Shown: one piece after another, positions 38,401 through 47,503 of the stretch
How positions within the stretch are numbered: the stretch's first letter is position 1
How the letters are laid out: the number at the start of each line of letters is the position of its first letter
NCBI GenBank assembly: GCA_029204225.1
Contig: CM055097.1
Coordinates: 55,531,603-55,595,602 of the forward strand
Reading direction: 5' to 3'
DNA: 64,000 nucleotides
From: Diphasiastrum complanatum
Taxonomy: Eukaryota; Streptophyta; Lycopodiopsida; Lycopodiales; Lycopodiaceae
Made by a program: the position numbers and the translations under genes
The notes under the pieces: generated by a model
What the model was told of the DNA's origin: nothing
The model's input: only the letters and a program-made list of their open reading frames with translations
The model's database searches: none

Positions 38401-38789
38401 GGACATGTCGACTATTACCGGAGATTTATTCAAAATCATGCTTCTATTGCTGTCTCTCTTACACATTTACTAAAGAAACAAGTGTAATACTTGTGGATGA
38501 ATGAACAGCAGAAAGCATTTGAAGAACTTAAGCAAAGGTTGATCGATGCTCCTATTCTGAGACCACCCAACTGGGCTATTTTATTTCATAGTTATGTGGA
38601 TGTTTCTGCATTTGCTATTGGCATCTGTTTAGGCCAAAAGGATGATCAGAAGAAAGATCATCCCATTTACTATGCGAGTCGACAGCTTAGTGCATCAGAG
38701 AAGAATTATTTGGCTACAGAAAGGGAAGCTCTTGGAATGATTTTCACTGTTAAGAAATTTTGGCATTATTTGTTGGGATATGCATTTAT
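35425..38789 (+). pseudogene. Ty3/gypsy gag-pol, truncated in RNase H
   Basis: Gag starts at 35425 (MSDRESRLERYRKLREEFL). Broken zinc-knuckle-like segments follow (CETSGHTKEDC about 35739-35771; CSNCREPGHKYPDYPQ about 36055-36102). A Lys/Ser-rich stretch comes next, then a protease-like IDSGSSVDIII at about 36823-36855. RT runs 37428-38487: QRQYRLNPKY, SPIVVVPKKK, ICQDFRKLNAAT, a frame change near 38040, YNKMPFGLCNAPTTFQRIM, then FIDDFCVYS in place of the usual VDD. RNase H follows: VDVSAFAIGICLGQ, IYYASRQLSASEKNY, ATEREALGMIF. It stops at YLLGYAF (38789). Integrase and 3' LTR are missing. Confidence 0.9.
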
Positions 38790-38850
38790 TTCTCAAGAGT
38801 ACCATGCCCGTGGTGCTTGCTTCAATCCATAAATGGCTTTGTTCCACAGT
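38790..38850 (-). pseudogene. Tiny copia RT fragment
   Basis: The minus strand reads KAIYGLKQAPRAWYS, a highly conserved copia reverse transcriptase block, within about 45 bp abutting the gypsy end. No more of the element is seen, so it marks a rearrangement or filler junction. Confidence 0.55.
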
Positions 38851-38889
38851 ACAATAACATGAAATTATTACCTGAACAATCACCCAATC

Positions 38890-40140
38890 TTGGATAGTTA
38901 TGCATTGCCCACATTAAAATGGCACCTTCGTAAAATTTCTTTCTTGGGGCGGACGTGAGATGTCGTAGCATTGGACCCCTTTCCAAATTAGTTCTAATTC
39001 CTCAATTAAGGGTGCAAGGTAAACATCCATATTTTTCACTTTATGTTTCCTAGGAATAAGAAGTGCTAAGATTAGATGACCCTTTTTTATGCTCAACCAA
39101 GGTGGTATATTATAATTCACCAAAACCACGGGCCAAGTAGACCATGTGCTTGCTTTCATGGAAAAGGGATTCACCCCATCTGTTGCAAGCCCAAACTCAC
39201 ATTTCTAGAATCACCTGCAAAACTTGGATATTGTTTGTTAATGTGCTTCCATGCAGGTGAATTCGAGGGAACTCTCATTACCTCATCTAAAGAATGATGA
39301 TTCGCATGCCAATTTGCAAAGGACTTGCAACGAAACATTTGTTGCAATCGTGGAATTACTGGAAATGTCGTAACACCTTGCATGGAACATTAGTCCCTTG
39401 TAAATCATCTCTATAATGAGGAGTGTCACATATCGGACATCTCCTAAGTGCTTGATACTCACCTCGATACAAGATGCAATCCTTTGGACATGCATGATGC
39501 AATTTGTAGTCCATTCCCAATGACTTTAACATTGTGCCTTGAATCTTGTCTCTAGCATAGTGTTTCCTTCTGGGAGTATCTTACACAATAATATGTACAA
39601 AACCAAATGAATTTACTTAGTACATGTATAGTCAAAACTTGCTTGCAAGACAAAATACATTACAAGATAGAAAATATTTTAGTTATCTTTACCCAAATAA
39701 AGATGTAACACTTGTGTTACTCCATTTGTATTTGGCTTGGAGGTTTAATAAAAGCAACGTTGTAGCTAAATGAGAAGTCTTCGCTCCAGGGCATAGAGGT
39801 GTGTTTATTTCTTCTCTTAACATGTTCTCCTCAGCACTCACAAAAGCTTCTTCAATGTGTGATTATTCCACATCATGATGCGCGTATACATCATTTATTA
39901 AATTATCCATGATTTCATTTTCATCATGCACAGAAGCATCGTTGTCTACACTTGAACTTGATTCAGAAGAGCTACAATGACGTTGAGGCCAATCTGCATA
40001 ATCACGATCTTGCCTTTCATCAATTTTCATCATCTGTCTTAATCCTTTACGCTGTCGACGAGACAATTGATTTATATGTGGACCATCATACGCCACCCTA
40101 TTTTTGGATTTAGCTCGTGGCTTGCTATTATTGGTGTCGC
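38890..40140 (-). pseudogene. CACTA (En/Spm) TNP2-like transposase remnant
   Basis: In minus-strand order, about 40140-39690 has TPLCPGAKTSHLATTLLLLNL then KYKWSNTSVTSLF, the N-terminal part of TNP2-like transposases. Before it come acidic and basic stretches (NQLSRRQRKGLRQMM). After an intron-like gap, 39540-39390 gives ACPKDCILYRGEYQALRRCP. The segment 39383-38914 gives SPAWKHINKQYPSFAGDSRNV, STWSTWPVVLVNYNIPPWL, LALLIPRKHKVKNMDVYLAPL and ELIWKGVQCYDIS, the core of the Transposase_21 (TNP2) family. Stops interrupt it. The terminal CACTA repeats were not found. The C-terminal part seen at 18807-19330 could derive from a related element. Confidence 0.8.
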
Positions 40141-40828
40141 TAGAGCTAGATGATAATTGAAAATCCTTAATAAAAAAAACAAATGCTTAATTGTACGATA
40201 ACATCTAGTGAAATCATCCATGAAATTTGAAATTATCTATGACAACATCAAGCAATATCTAACAATGGAGTCAACACATATCATAATAGAATACATTAAA
40301 TATAATCAATGTCATCATATGTAACCAGATGAAAAACATCCATTCAAGAATTTATATGTTTGATTCATCAAGTACATGGATTTGTTTGGCTCAAAGCCTT
40401 TTGTACACATCTTGGCAAAGGACGATTGTAACTATATTTTATGAATAACTCCTCTCCAAATTTGATTGTTCTCATCGCACATACCATCACATAAGTATCT
40501 TTTACATTTTTAGAAAAAAACTCTTCTTGTCCATTTGTGCGTTCCTCAAAATCACAATTGCTTAAAGAAGGGTGGCTTATAGAACTATTGATATATGCTG
40601 CGATGTTGCCATGTACATATGGGCGTCCATCAATGTATGTACATATGATTTGCCTTTGTAACTATATTTCCTTGCATGCACCTTTCCTCCAATGAGCATG
40701 CATTGGCATTCAGACCATATATTTGCATCTTCCATTGGTGACGACACAAAGCATGCCAATCACCCCAATTGTATTGGGGTCCTACGTATGGCATCAATGT
40801 GATGGCACTATTCAAGGGAACTTCAATG
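40141..40828. other. Unassigned stretch between CACTA remnant and element E
   Basis: Short minus-strand ORFs at 40577-40833 encode LMPYVGPQYNWGDWHALCRHQ and similar, not matched to a family with confidence. They could be upstream CACTA coding DNA. Character changes at about 40828, where the plus-strand unknown ORF begins. Confidence 0.35.
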
Positions 40829-42997
40829 CTCATCTTGGAGATAGTTATTGTTCTGCTAACTTGGCAACTTTTGGTGAATCTATGATCAATGTTTTGGATC
40901 CATTGGATCTTGAAGATGGACTAGTGCTACCTACTAGTCAAATGGAGTCATGTGGTGCTAAATTAGTATCATGTTTGAACTCTTCTACTCATAGATTTCC
41001 AAGTCTTGGTGGCTCTTCAATGGAACTACATGGCAAGTGCAAAAATAAAAAAGGTAAGAAGAGAGCTAACTTCATCAATGGAGGTGATGAAAAATCTTCT
41101 TTGGAAATGGTTGTTGCTAATGACTTATTTACTCATTTGGAAAGAGATGGTGCTTTGAGCATGATTGAAGAAAAAGTTTCTTTTGTATTTTTATGGGATG
41201 AGTCCAAAAAAGTCATTTGTGAGACAAGTGGTGTCACATGTATTCATAAAGAAAGTAGATCAAAAGGTTCTATCGTGAGAGTTGGTGAGGAAGATCTCAA
41301 GTCAAAAGGGAGAGATGAATGTGAAGTGTTCAAAGTAGGATGTACTTTGAATGACGCTTTTGTGAATGAGTGAGGGTTCATTATCATTACCTATATCATT
41401 GATTAGAATTTCAGGTTTGACAAGAAAAAGTACTTTAATCATTCTTATGTTGAAGGAACTATGTATTCTTTTCATGCCTTCTAATGTTCGAGATTCTTCC
41501 ATTTCTTATGATGCAACTATCAACAGGGATATTGCTAACTTTTGTGGTGTGATTATTAAGAGGGAGTCTTGTGAAGGAAAGGGCAAAAGAAGAGTGACTC
41601 TTAAGAGGATTCAAGGCATGGATCTTACATATCTTCATCAACTCAAAGGTTGCTATGATTGTGGTGGAGTATTCATGCATGATCAAGATGGCAAAAGGTC
41701 GGATGAAGAAGACTACATGGAGCAACTCAAGTGGCAATTTCTCCAAGGCAAGGAAGATCTCATTGGTGAGCTCATTGAGGTTTGGTTTGAGCTCAAATGG
41801 GCTGGTTTGATTAGGTTTGATACTCAACTTCATCTACTCTACTTCATGTTGGATAGGATTGTAGAAATCTATCTTTTGGTTTATGATTGTGACATTGTTT
41901 TCACTAACTATAGTGACAGGTTGAAATCAAGCAATGATGAGATATTGTGAGATGTTAATCATGTGTTTGAGAGGGAGTATCTTCAGAGGTTCAGATCTGA
42001 AGATGTTTATAAATGCAAAGTCCTTCATGTTTTATTGGAAGATCAAGATGTTGATCTTGAATTGCTTCATCAACACCAAGAGGCAAGTAGCAATTGGAAG
42101 CTAGTCAAAAGCATCAAAGGGGAGCCACATGGGCAAAGCATTTTGGATCTGTTTTTATAGGTTCTTGAAGGTTCAAGTAAGGTTCTTGGAGAATCAAGGA
42201 AGTGTCCTTTTACTCTACCTTATTTGTTTAATCTCATGTATGAACATTGTCATGTCAATGTGTTGGAATTGTCAAAATTCAATGAAACTAGTTTCATAGT
42301 TTTGCATCCTTTGGATCTTGGAGATGGAATAGTTATCATTGCTCTTTCTTATGATCAAGTACATGCATTCATTCAGATCTTGAAAGATATTTAAGTGGTC
42401 AATATGTTTACTTTTGAGCAAAGTTCAAGATCTAGCATCCTAGTGTTGGCAAATTGGCAAATTGTTGACAATGTAGGATCAAGGGTTGTATGCAGATCTT
42501 GTGGAGATACTTCAAGTATTTCAAGTTCAGGTTTTGCTCATTCAAATGGAGCAGGGAATACATCATTTTGTCATTCATTCACTCAAGGGCTTTCATGGAT
42601 TGGAGATCTACAAAGGCAAGGTGGTGATGGAGGTTCATTCAAGGAGATACATGGTGCATTCACTATGGGCATAGTGGAATGTGGAGGAGGCATGCAAACA
42701 CTTGTTGGTTACTTTCACTTACAACTTGTTTGCTGCTGTTATACAGAGAATTTAAAGGTGGATACATGGAGGAATCCTTTCATTATGATTCTATGTTCTT
42801 TTACATGTATCATGTTCACCATTCTATGTAAAATTGATGTAAGAAATAGTGAAGCATCCTATATGGACACTATTATCTATATCAATTATGTTGTACTTCA
42901 TATTGTACATATTAGAACACTTGAGAAGAGATCTATTATCATGATGGAGATCATTCTTAGGTTGGAGCAAAGTAGTGTTGTAAAACTAGCAAGATAA
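40829..42997 (+). pseudogene. Element E, 3' half: unrecognised ORFs ahead of the polypurine tract
   Basis: The plus strand is open from the junction to 41373 (FNAHLGDSYCSANLATFGESM and on). It shifts frame near 41366 and stays coding-like to about 42394 with stops at 41948 and 42158, and a third ORF runs 42395-42997. The phrase VLDPLDLEDGLVL (about 40888-40930) recurs as VLHPLDLGDGIVI (about 42300-42340), suggesting an internal duplication. None resembles integrase, reverse transcriptase or RNase H. The last 60 bp align with the end of Copia-1 pol, and GTTGAAGAGGGAG (42999-43011) is the polypurine tract. So this occupies the pol position of an LTR element. The product is unknown. It may be a captured host sequence. 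Confidence 0.55.
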
Positions 42998-43011
42998 GTT
43001 GAAGAGGGAGT

Positions 43012-43656
43012 GTGAAAATTGTCAACATTTCCTAGCTAGTTTGAGGCCTAAATTTTTGTACATAGTTTTGGATCTAACATTTCACACGTGTGAAAGAGAC
43101 CTTGATACTTTTATTTTAGTATATATTTCATGTTGAAGAAGTCTCAAACTTCAAGACCTTCAAAATGACACCAAAATCATGTTATTTGGACATATAGGCC
43201 AAAATTGGCTATTTTAGGCTACTGGTGCCCTAAATTTGGGTCCTAAGTTCTAGAGAGAGAGAGAGAGTCATCTCTCTCACCTATATTAGGCTAAAATTTG
43301 TGGAGAACAGGTTGGAGAAACTTATTGTATTGTTGAGAGAGATCAATAGATCATTGTCACAGTTTCTTCCTCCATTGAGAGCATTGCTTTGTGTATTGTC
43401 TTCAAGCTTTTGTGTATGATCTTAAGAGGTTTCCAAAAGTGGTAGGCTGCTGTTGTAGGGCTAGTATGATGTTGTTTCTAGCTGCCATCAGTACCTTTTA
43501 TTAGTTTCTTTTGTCTCTTGAATGCTTTGTCAAGTTCATGTGTATCAAAGGTAGCATTAGGATGTTTTGCCATTTCTAGCTTTTGTAGCTTGTTGTGCAA
43601 AGATCTTAGCCAAGTATTTTGGGAGTTTGGATCCATTCAAGATCCACTTTTTCACA
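43012..43656 (+). repeat. Element E 3' LTR
   Basis: It runs TGTGAAAATTG...TTTTTCACA, 645 bp, with the polypurine tract directly before it. TTTCACACGTGTGAAA lies at 43080-43095 and GA-rich patches near 43254-43280. It is the same LTR type as 32119-32772 but in the opposite orientation. TCCTT (43657-43661) after it is the complement of the AAGGA beside the other LTR. Confidence 0.88.
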
Positions 43657-44962
43657 TCCTTTTATGCCACAATAGAAGCACTTGAGCTTTGATCTATCCT
43701 TCTTTTTGCCACTTGAAGAAGCATCCACTTGATCTTGCCCTTTAGACCACTTACTTTTGGTTTTGCTCTTTGTGAACATAGCATCCTCTTGAAGTGTCGA
43801 TGTACATCCATATTTCTCATTGATCAAGATCTCTTGAAGATCCATCAAACTTGGCGAAGTCTTTTGAATAACAATACTTTAAACAATATTAGCATGAGCA
43901 TCCAACAAGCCATTAAGAATCACTTGAATAAGCTCTCATTCCTTAATGCTTTCATCTATGCAAGCTAACTCATCATTCAATGCTTTCATTCTCAAAACAA
44001 AAGTACTTGGACTTTCTTCATTCTTTTGCAAACAAGAAAGGATTTGTCTTCTTAGAGTCAACACTCTAGAAGTAAACTTGGATTCATAAAGCTTCTTCAA
44101 TGAATTCCAAGCTTGCAAAGATGATGTGCACTTACCAACTTCCTTGAGAAGTTCATTGGTAACATTCATCTTTATCATGTGTTGAGCCTTCTTGGCCCTC
44201 TTGTCATACCTCAATTGATCTTGTTGTGTGGCTAGTCTCTCCTCCAAACCTACAACAATATCCAAAACATCATTCATCTCAAGAAGTGACTCCATCCTCA
44301 CTTTCCACAATGAATAGTTACTTGAGGTAAGCCTATCATTGGCTTCCAACATGACTCCAATTGAGGTTGCCATGTAGCAATGACCTGATCTTCTCTTTCA
44401 ACCTACTTCAACGCACAAAGCACTCCTTTGAACAACAACAAATGCTTTCAAAAGAAATCACCAAGATTTGAAACTATCTCACAAATTCTCTTCTAGCACT
44501 TATCCAAGCAAATCAACACATAGAATCATGGAATCTTGATCAACCTATGATCTATCCTCAATCTAATGACTTTTGCCAATTCCTAAGATACACTCAAATG
44601 AAGTCCAGCAACCTCACTATCTAGAGATCTAATCAAAATTAGGGTTTTGACAAAATCACAAAAAATTGACTATTCCAAATCTACATGCAAATGCTGAAAA
44701 TTTGATATGCAATCTATAAGCCACCATTTAAGCTGATCCAATGATCCAAAAATCGGCCAAATCCAGTATGTGAATTTGAAAATCAAAATTGAACAAGTAT
44801 ATTGACCTATTTAGTGTTTTGATCTGCAAAAGATCCAATCTACAAAAGCAAAAAATCCGATTTTGGTGTAGAATCCTCTCTAGCATGCTCTAGACTTGAT
44901 ATCTTCACCAAATCATTGATAGATCTCCTCCTTCATAACATGAAACACAAGTTCTGATACCA
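43657..44962 (-). pseudogene. Copia-2B: primer site, leader and interrupted gag
   Basis: The primer site complement GTTCTGATACCA lies at 44951-44962, followed on the minus strand by about 580 bp of leader and gag from ATG 44373 (MATSIGVMLEANDRLTSSNY). A stop or frame change occurs near 43936-43850. The frame then continues to KLKCFYCGIKG at 43657, half of a CCHC knuckle. It is cut there by element E. The missing half begins at 32773 on the other strand. Confidence 0.88.
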
Positions 44963-45536
44963 TGTGAAAGATTTCAGATCCTTAAGATCCAATCTACTTG
45001 AATGATCTTTGGTTAGAAAGAGAAATACACTACCAATCTCACCAATGTAGAAAAATCAGCATCTACACACAAATTGAGATGCAAACACCAATAGAAATTG
45101 ATCAAACTTGAATGAAATGATTATGTACTTCTGCTGTCCGTACAAAATCAGCAAGCTACTATATTTCACACGTGTGGATCCAAAAATAACAAATATAGAT
45201 CATTCTACACATAGAATTGCAAGCAATCACCAAGATAGTGCACCAATGGATAGTAGAACCCAAGAGAACCATGTATAAGCATGAAATGAGATAGAGAAGA
45301 GAGAAGATTGCTCTCTCCACGAGTTACATCCTTTTATAACAGTTCCAAACCCTATTTGGCCACTTGCCTTCTCCACCAAAATGCTAACCTTACTAATTTT
45401 GGGTCTAGATTCAATTTATCCAACTATTCAAATTGAATCTACTCAACTCGCATTCTAACTTTCCCACACTTTCAGAAAGTGTTTATTCAAATGAAATTTA
45501 GACTAATGAACTTTGAAAAGTCAACCTCTAAGTCTA
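44963..45536 (-). repeat. LTR2 copy B: 5' LTR of Copia-2B (truncated)
   Basis: It starts TGTGAAAGATTTCAGATCC next to the primer site and matches LTR2-D closely, including TTTCACACGTGTGGATCC near 45165. It breaks off at about 45536, so the outer (U3) end is missing. It carries only a short GA patch. Confidence 0.82.
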
Positions 45537-45952
45537 TATAGTAGGGTAGGTCTCCCACGTGGCTCCATGGCCTCACACGTGTGGCACCCACTTATGTACA
45601 TTTTACGTGATTCTACATGGTTTTTGATCAAGCTAGATTTGCCAATTTTTGGCAACTTTTTTAAATTCTCCCAGTTGAGTTAAAGTGCTACCAATGACAT
45701 ATTTGGAAGCATTTGGATGAACGTAAAATTCAATAGTCCAATTAGGGGTTGGAGTAGACACTAATGCTCACTTCAGCTTGTGAAAAGCTTTGATGACTAA
45801 TGGTGTCCACTCAAGTGTGATCGTAAGTTTATAGATTGGCAACTTACTGAAACAAAAAACAAATCTTCAATAATAATTGCAGTGCCCCATGAAGTCTAAG
45901 ATCTCATGTACTATTCCAAGTTCAGGTAAGCAAAATATTACCTTGATTTTGA
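45537..45952 (-). pseudogene. Gypsy RNase H fragment left of the Penelope-like element
   Basis: The minus strand reads LEWTPLVIKAFHKLK, a stop, then ALVSTPTPNWTIEFYVHPNAS and YVIGSTLTQL (about 45825-45665). This is the start of gypsy RNase H (WTxxxxxAFxxLKxxL, PDWxxxFxxxxDAS, GxxLxQ), with Asn for the usual Asp. The matching upstream RT piece is at 50769-50999 on the same strand, so the Penelope-like element sits inside this gypsy. LTR-like text with CCTCACACGTGTGGCACC lies near 45572. Confidence 0.65.
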
Positions 45953-45980
45953 GGGTTTAGGGTTTAGGGTTTAGGGTTAA
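45953..45980 (+). repeat. Telomere repeats at left end, (TTTAGGG) about 4 units
   Basis: GGGTTTAGGGTTTAGGG and onward to GGGTTAA, the Arabidopsis-type plant telomere repeat. The G-rich strand reads inward, toward the element. It is the mirror image of the right end. Confidence 0.97.
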
Positions 45981-46106
45981 AAAGCTAAGAGAAATATGTA
46001 GCAGTAGAGAAGAAGATAAACGATACAATGAACGAATCAGAGTAGTAAACTAAAGAGAGACGGATCATAACAGATCTTAATCACATGTAAAGCGAGTGAG
46101 AGGAAG

Positions 46107-46108
<2 letters not shown>

Positions 46109-46198
<90 letters not shown>
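46109..46198. repeat. (GA)n tract in left inverted repeat
   Basis: An uninterrupted GA run of about 45 units. The right repeat has the complementary CT tract of 76 bp (50151-50226). Confidence 0.97.
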
Positions 46199-46204
<6 letters not shown>

Positions 46205-46262
46205 TAGAGAGAAAGAGAGAAGAGACACTTTTGCACACAAATGAAGAGAAAGTACTGATCAA

Positions 46263-46310
46263 TAGCAAAGCCAGACTAGTTTCGCTCGTGAGAGCTCATC
46301 AGTGGCGCTA
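46263..46310 (-). ncRNA. Hammerhead ribozyme, left copy (minus strand)
   Basis: It is the exact reverse complement of the 48-nt ribozyme at 50053-50100, so its core and stems are the same. It would be active only in transcripts of the minus strand, near their 3' end when transcription comes from inside the element. Confidence 0.85.
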
Positions 46311-47503
46311 AGGAAGTACCGTCGCCATTCGCTGCCACTGTACCGCCACCGTCGTCCGCTGCCGCTCTTGCCGCTTTACAGCAACTACTGCAACAAAACC
46401 CCTCTCTGTTACAGCAGCTCGCTCCTCTTTTTGCTTCGCCGCAAGTTTTTTCCGCTCCATCTTCTTCCAATCCCGCTGTCAATCCCGCTTCTTTGCCATC
46501 TCTGCAATTGCCTAAGAACCAGTTTCTTCAAGAATTGGATCATCCGTCCTTTTCTTCTGCAATTCAATCCATTCTGAAAGATTCTATGGCCTCCTATAAG
46601 CGGGATTTCCGTAAATACCACAGCCTTCATGCCTCCATTGAAAAGCTTAAGAGCCAACTTATCGCTGGTGAAACGCCTCATTCCTACCGCATTGCTTTCC
46701 CAAAGCTGCAGGGTTCCGATTTTCATCAAGAGGCTTTAGAGTCAAAAGTTCGGGATTTGACTCTAAAATTCCGCAATGGTCTTCACCTTGCTCTCCTTGA
46801 GGTAAAAGAAAAAGATCTTTTGAGTATCAAAAGCATTTTGGATTCGGCCACGAAAACTCTCAGACTTCGTCTTTTGGAAGTAAAAACTAAGTCTTGACCT
46901 CCCGTTGACCCTTTACTCTCTCATTTTGGCTCTTCCACCTTTTCTTTGGCCCTTGAGTCTCTCCTTCAAGACGCCATGAATGCCTGGGATTTCTTTGTCT
47001 ATACTCTGCATTCCGATTTTGCCATTTCTTCTGCTATTCAAGAGAATGCTTTAAAAGATAGAAACCTTGCCCGTGATGAAGCCATGACTGAAGCACAATC
47101 CATCCCCTCTGATGTTGGTGTTTCCGAGCTCGTTAAAAAAGCTACCCTCTCTGTCAAGCAAGACCTTCTTAAAGAGTTAAAAGTGGAGATCAATAGACTT
47201 TTAGGCAAGCCCCAAAGCTCTTCTCCCACTCCTATCCTTAAGAATCGAGGCCGCTCTACGACTCCTTCTTCTTCACGTCGCAAGCCTTCTCCTAGCCCTT
47301 CTCGTCAGGGAAACGGGCCTCGCAGGAATGGGACTGCTCCCACCCCTTCCGCTGCATTGCATTCATCTTCCCGGAGCACCTTAGGCCCCCTTTTACCTCT
47401 TCCTGGTTCTCTCAAAACCAAGACACCCTCTCCCCAAAAGAGAGTTTCCTGGTCAAACCAAATTTCGAGGCAAGAGCAAGGTCAAATTCAAAATCAAAAT
47501 TGA
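46292..47503 (+). pseudogene. ORF1 of the Penelope-like element (one in-frame stop)
   Basis: This frame is open from 46292, inside the inverted repeat, to a TGA at 46895-46897, and then open again in the same frame to TGA at 47501-47503. That is about 400 codons in all. Coding character is the same on both sides of the first stop. The N-terminal part is rich in Ala, Pro and Gln. The middle has helix-type Leu/Lys/Glu sequence (SKVRDLTLKFRNGLHLALLE; ELKVEINRLLGKP). The C-terminal part is basic and Ser/Pro-rich (RGRSTTPSSSRRKPSPSPSR; KRVSW). No ATG occurs before about 46586, so a non-ATG start or an intron is possible. It resembles a nucleic-acid-binding ORF1, but no domain is recognised. Confidence 0.6.

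Larger units (their letters stand above)
45981..46316. repeat. Left terminal inverted repeat of the Penelope-like element
   Basis: It is the reverse complement of 50047-50356, apart from microsatellite length, a small interruption (ATGGAGATA) near 46198-46208, and two single-base differences I noticed. Pairing stops at GCTAAGGAAG (46307-46316). It contains the GA tract at 46109-46198 and the antisense hammerhead at 46263-46310. Confidence 0.95.
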
